From Lachnospiraceae bacterium (GTDB lineage Bacteria > Bacillota > Clostridia > Lachnospirales > Lachnospiraceae), in assembly GCA_028689585.1 (NCBI GenBank), contig JAQVCW010000001.1, positions 248,001 to 312,000 on the forward strand: 64,000 nucleotides of DNA. The letters are read 5' to 3'. The notes under the pieces were generated by a model, which was given only the letters and a program-made list of their open reading frames with translations, made no database searches and had not been told where the DNA came from. Below are positions 60,247 to 64,000 of the stretch, piece after piece (the stretch's first letter is position 1; every line of letters begins with the position of its first letter). The position numbers were made by a program, and so were the translations under genes.

Positions 60247-63200
60247 TTACATTCCTCTCAATGGTATTCTGTTCAATCCAGTCATTTTGATAATCTTTCC
60301 AAATGTAAGTTTCTCCGGTTCTGATTTGCCATCCTCAACCCATAATTCCCAATCCATGGAATAGTCTAGAATATCCTGTTCCTCCCTGTAATAAATACGC
60401 ACTTCTCCACCATCCGAAGGACGGGCCAGCAGATATATCTCTTTTCCATTCTTCTTAATAACAAATATTGTATCTGATACCGAATATATATTCGACAAAT
60501 CATACTCTTTCCTTTTTCGCAGATACGAAAAAATATTATTTTGGGAACGCTCTAATATGGATTTTACATATTCATAGGTTTCTGGATTATGTTTTGCTGG
60601 TCTATAAAATTGCTCTGCAAAATCGTTGTCTGTAAAAGCCTGATTCAATGCCTCTTCGGACTCAATTCCGTACTGTAACAATACCTCTGGTGTTATCTCA
60701 CTTCTTACGGTTGCTGCTGATGAACCAGCTTGTCCTATTTTTATTATCTCCTCTAGTTTCTCAGTGCTGGCAATTGAAAATTTCTCCATAATGTTTTGAA
60801 ATGTCTCTGCCTTTCGGATATTTGAAGTAATCTCTTCATCATCATAGAGATAATGTTTGTTCTTATATAACTCTGGAAAAATGAATTTAGCCTTTTCATC
60901 ATAATCAGCCATCCACAATAAAAGCTTCTTGAAATTTACCCGTACCTCATCATCTTTTGAGCTTCTGTTTTCATTGACATATCTGGAAATAACCGGTGCT
61001 ACATCACAGTCCTTCTTCTCACGATTTTCTGGCAGCTTTAAATAAATATTCTTCATAAGTAATTCTGCTTTAATATCATACCCTGCACTTACCGCAAGTT
61101 CCTTTAAAGTCTCATCCATGTCATTGTCCAAAAAAAGATCATCTTTTATCATAAATGTTCCATTTTGGTTTGGAAGAATCGGTCTTGTTGATTTATTGAT
61201 TAGATTTTCAAACCTTGTTTGAATCGCAAATTCAATGTATCCCTCCAGAAAATCAACTGTATCTTCCATGGTTTTCTCCATATACTGTGAAAATTGTTCC
61301 ATATTACCACACTCGCTAATCTTGTCCGCCGTGCAAGTGATCGTATACTTTAATGCTTCCTGTAGTATTTTTTTAGATATCAAAGGAACTTTCCGCATAG
61401 GACTATTTATTCTAAGAATATTGCCTGCATACTCGCATATTTTCTGTTGTCTTTCTAGATTTTCATCATCTTTTTCATAGCAGAAAACTAGTTGAAGAAA
61501 AATACTGTTCCTTATTCTGACATCTGCATCCCCCAGTTTCTCTTCAATCAATCTAAGTATCTGCTCATTTTCTACGTCTTCTGCCTCAAACCATTTTCGA
61601 TTCGGAAAATTCAAATCAAGCAGCCAGCTCCTGCAATCAACTCCCAACTTGCCTAAAATATCTTTATATTCTTCCAAAATGTCTTTATCAAAACAAAGTT
61701 CTGATACACAATGGAATCCCCCTTTTTGGTCTGGTATAATTCTGGTTTTTTTTGTTGATATATATTCCTGCAAATTTTTGCTCTTCTCGATTATATCATA
61801 GTAATGTATAAGCCAATCCTGCCAATTATGGTCTGCGATTGCTTCCCGCAGCTTACCAATCCCTCCATAATCCTGTAATTGTTCTGTTAATGTTTTAAAT
61901 GTATATCTGTTGCAGTCGCTCCATAGAGAATTATACCAATTATGAATATCTTCTTTACACGGAATGCATTCCGGCATTATCGGATTAAGTAATTCCCATA
62001 TTTTTTCTCGGATTTCCTTGTTGACATCTGAAATAATGTATACCTGATCTTTCCCCGACCAATCCTGCAATGCCATCATTTCATTCTTACTGGTTCGTAT
62101 AATATCAGTATTTAAAATCGTATCTTTACAATTGTTAATAACTACTTTAATCCATTCCTCATCATACCAATCCTTTTTTTCATAGATATCGATATGTGTA
62201 ATATAGTAGATTCCACCCCAACAACGCTTCGCCGCATATCTCAATAGTTTTGTATACAGACTGCCTGCCTTTTCTATAATCTTGCGATTTTGCTCAATTT
62301 CATCATCCATTTTAGTCTTTGATTTGCAAGTCAGATATATGCCATCTCTCGGTTCTGTTGGATTAAAATCACTTGAATTAATTACAACTGGGAAAGGAAA
62401 ATCCTCCGTTCCAATCAATGGAAAATCACAAAATAATTTTGGCTGTCCTTTGACAAATGGTACAAAATTCACTGAATTATTATTGTGTTCCATTTCTGCT
62501 GATATGGTAATCTCATCTTCTGTCAGATTCAGAATGAAAATGCTCTTTGTTGTGAGTTTGTCCTCATACAGGATTTCATGAACCAATATATGTTCCTCTT
62601 GGCCAGTAAGTTTTTTATTATACCGGAACACCTCTCCTGTTGATTCCAAAAAAATCTCCTCAATTTCTCCTAACAAAGTTAAAACGTACGGCGCAGTTAT
62701 TCTCAAATTATCAATCCCCTGCTTTGCCACTTCAATACCATCTTCGTCCAACTCATATTCAAAAATAGTATTATATGCATTCCAATCTGGTTCCACTTGC
62801 AGAGTCGTACATTCCTTAAGCTGCTGTACCGCTGTTTCCATAGCTCTTACTATTTCATTCTTTTCATGTCCTGTTCGATCCAATGTAAAGTGAAAATTTG
62901 AAAAATTACCATCTTCTGTTTCTAGTATGCCGGACAAATTTACGATTTCTGACAACAAATGTGTTGTCAAAAAACCTGTTCCGAATTTTCCACTTGTTCT
63001 TTCGGTTCCATCATTTCTATCTTTGGATGAAGATTGATTAATAAGCGACATCGCATTCGTTATGGAGAACGCCTTTCCATTATGCTTGAAAACAATCTTT
63101 TTATTACTTTCATCAAAATCGATTGCAATTTTAACCTTACCGGTGTTATTACATATATCTTTTGCATTCTGACACAGTTCCCATACCCACCGTTTGGCAC

Positions 63201-63321
63201 TATTTTCATTATTGCTGTAACGCAACTTCTGAAGCAGTTGCAAAGCACGATTGGCCGCTCCTATTCGTAATGAATTACTATCTGCCTGTTCTATATTTCT
63301 TTGAAATTCTTCTGTATTCAT
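60247..63321 (-). CDS. Sacsin/HSP90-type GHKL ATPase (large)
   Basis: The 1024-residue protein has an N-terminal Bergerat-fold ATPase as in sacsin/HSP90: WVWELCQNAKDI (Glu48, Asn52, Asp55), FKHNGKAF (80-82 HNG) and SGKFGTGF (111-117). The rest is a long, mostly helical body with no domain I can name (for example WFEAEDVENEQILRLIEEKL) and a C-terminal beta-rich segment (VRIYYREEQDILDYSMDWELW). In this position it may be the sensor or chaperone that licenses the TIR effector encoded 4 nt downstream. GGGAGAG lies next to the ATG at 63321; an in-frame GTG at 63333 is the alternative. Confidence 0.87.
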   Translation of the reverse strand: MNTEEFQRNIEQADSNSLRIGAANRALQLLQKLRYSNNENSAKRWVWELCQNAKDICNNTGKVKIAIDFDESNKKIVFKHNGKAFSITNAMSLINQSSSKDRNDGTERTSGKFGTGFLTTHLLSEIVNLSGILETEDGNFSNFHFTLDRTGHEKNEIVRAMETAVQQLKECTTLQVEPDWNAYNTIFEYELDEDGIEVAKQGIDNLRITAPYVLTLLGEIEEIFLESTGEVFRYNKKLTGQEEHILVHEILYEDKLTTKSIFILNLTEDEITISAEMEHNNNSVNFVPFVKGQPKLFCDFPLIGTEDFPFPVVINSSDFNPTEPRDGIYLTCKSKTKMDDEIEQNRKIIEKAGSLYTKLLRYAAKRCWGGIYYITHIDIYEKKDWYDEEWIKVVINNCKDTILNTDIIRTSKNEMMALQDWSGKDQVYIISDVNKEIREKIWELLNPIMPECIPCKEDIHNWYNSLWSDCNRYTFKTLTEQLQDYGGIGKLREAIADHNWQDWLIHYYDIIEKSKNLQEYISTKKTRIIPDQKGGFHCVSELCFDKDILEEYKDILGKLGVDCRSWLLDLNFPNRKWFEAEDVENEQILRLIEEKLGDADVRIRNSIFLQLVFCYEKDDENLERQQKICEYAGNILRINSPMRKVPLISKKILQEALKYTITCTADKISECGNMEQFSQYMEKTMEDTVDFLEGYIEFAIQTRFENLINKSTRPILPNQNGTFMIKDDLFLDNDMDETLKELAVSAGYDIKAELLMKNIYLKLPENREKKDCDVAPVISRYVNENRSSKDDEVRVNFKKLLLWMADYDEKAKFIFPELYKNKHYLYDDEEITSNIRKAETFQNIMEKFSIASTEKLEEIIKIGQAGSSAATVRSEITPEVLLQYGIESEEALNQAFTDNDFAEQFYRPAKHNPETYEYVKSILERSQNNIFSYLRKRKEYDLSNIYSVSDTIFVIKKNGKEIYLLARPSDGGEVRIYYREEQDILDYSMDWELWVEDGKSEPEKLTFGKIIKMTGLNRIPLRGM

Positions 63322-63420
63322 TCTCTCTCCCACAAAAGCTCTTGTATAAAGTTTCTTAAAACTGTCTTAAATATATCACATTTTCTAAATCTTTACATCT
63401 ATTTTTAGCATCACTCTTTC

Positions 63421-63457
63421 AAAATAAAAAGGCCTACAGAATTCTTTTCTGCAAGCC
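63421..63457 (-). terminator. Intrinsic terminator between the flavodoxin fragment and the cassette
   Basis: On the minus strand GGCTTGCAGAA pairs with TTCTGTAGGCC (GU pairs allowed), followed by TTTTTATTTTG. It would block transcription entering the cassette from the truncated flavodoxin gene, so the cassette must use its own promoter within about 63322-63420. That stretch is AT-rich, but I cannot fix -35 and -10 boxes. Confidence 0.8.
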
Positions 63458-63521
63458 GATAAATGTCAACGCCATATACATTTCGCGCTACCATCTGTGT
63501 ATACCGTTCCTATTTCTAACA

Positions 63522-64000
63522 CTATGCACATGATACACAATTAAAACCATACTCCATTTTAGGATAACCTAAAAATACAACATCATACCCTGAAAGATCT
63601 GAAACCGTTTCTATCAGTGCGGGGCTTGCATTTTCTGCTTTTTCATCTGATGCCCGATCAAGACACTCATCATAATCAAATGAATACGGTTCTTCCACCC
63701 GAATAGAGAATAAGTCTCCGCCAACCTCCTGCCTGATCCACGATGCCATCTGTGCAACATTTCCCGGCTGCTGTACACTGGCAGAAGCAATTGCATCAAC
63801 ATCTGACGGAACCGCCGCATTTTCAGCCCATGTAAAATAAGCGATCAGTATCTTTTCTTCTATGTTTTGCGGCTCCTCTGTAATATCAATATCATCCGAT
63901 ACTGCCTGTGTATCCACTGCACCCGAATGTGCTTCCTGTATTGCTGTGTCATTGACCTTTGGAGAACTACACGCAGTAACAGGAATCATCACAGCAAGCG
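63522..64000 (-). pseudogene. N-terminal part of a lipoprotein-type flavodoxin, cut at the island edge (partial)
   Basis: The frame enters from beyond 64000. It shows a lipobox-like VTACSS, a linker, then a flavodoxin start (KILIAYFTWAENAAV, GGDLFSIRVEEPYSFDYDECLDRA, SGYDVVFLGYP). After FLGYP it continues only KMEYGFNCVSCA before a stop; those residues come from island DNA. The flavin-binding second half is missing here but present as a fragment at 53193-53420. The original product was probably a membrane-tethered flavodoxin. Confidence 0.8.
63538..63561. other. Right boundary motif of the island (candidate att site)
   Basis: AATTAAAA-8 nt-CATTTTA lies where flavodoxin homology breaks off (just after codons for FLGYP), in the same orientation as the motif at 53419-53440. 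The sequence then passes into GGATAACC of the flavodoxin gene. See the left motif for the shared GG. Confidence 0.5.

Overview
The window looks like chromosomal DNA of a gut Firmicute of the Lachnospiraceae type (Blautia or a close relative). The grounds are the strong AGGAGG ribosome-binding sites, the moderate GC content, the rpsF-ssb-rpsR operon with a DUF951 gene just upstream, several YesM/YesN and LytTR two-component pairs, a class B sortase, TspO, and many dispersed GGGACGGTT-type repeats. No rRNA, tRNA or CRISPR array was seen. This taxonomic call is an inference from gene content.

Layout. 1-7.4 kb: a secreted thioredoxin-like surface protein cut by the window edge, a 4 x 60 bp tandem repeat, a MATE exporter, an AAA_14/DUF4143 ATPase, the S6-SSB-S18 operon with DUF951, a long palindromic element, and tspO. 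7.5-15.2 kb: a secreted DUF1593 (nucleoside-hydrolase-like) protein with a decayed repetitive tail, a sugar-type binding protein, a two-gene ATPase plus PD-(D/E)XK-like cassette, a GNAT and a DUF234 ATPase. 15.4-25.2 kb: two exported GH3 glycosidases around a LytTR two-component system, with near-identical operator-like elements in front of both, then a dead insertion sequence beside a fragment of a sensor kinase gene. 25.4-34.4 kb: a ribose-type locus (ribokinase, RbsC/A/B-like importer, secreted ADP-ribosylglycohydrolase-like/PKD protein) next to a YesM/YesN pair. 35-46 kb: a second YesM/YesN pair, sirtuin, sortase B, asnS, and an ECF sigma factor with a membrane-anchored beta-propeller protein. 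46-53.4 kb: an AraC regulator, then a zone of in-gene deletions holding remnants of redox genes (flavodoxin/FMN reductase, iron alcohol dehydrogenase, carboxymuconolactone decarboxylase, cupin) and an intact DUF4405-FGE-flavodoxin fusion.

The most interesting part is about 53.42-63.56 kb. A visibly AT-rich block of about 10.1 kb is bounded on both sides by pieces of flavodoxin genes. The right piece ends at the FLGYP motif and the left piece resumes at PIWWG, as if one gene had been split. Inside, all on the minus strand, are a recombinase with a degenerate catalytic centre fused to a TnpC-like domain, and four closely packed genes: a sacsin/HSP90-type GHKL ATPase, an AlbA_2(Schlafen)-TIR fusion, an SMC/RloC-like AAA ATPase with a CxxC, and an AlbA_2-GHKL protein. 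This is my candidate for an undescribed anti-phage (abortive infection) system on its own mobile island. That function is inferred from domains and context only.

How genes work together. The secreted DUF1593 and ADP-ribosylglycohydrolase-like enzymes, the RbsABC-like importer and ribokinase form a plausible pathway that frees ribose from nucleosides or ADP-ribosyl compounds outside the cell, imports it and phosphorylates it. The LytTR pair probably controls both GH3 genes. The sigma factor and beta-propeller protein form a sigma/anti-sigma-like signalling unit.
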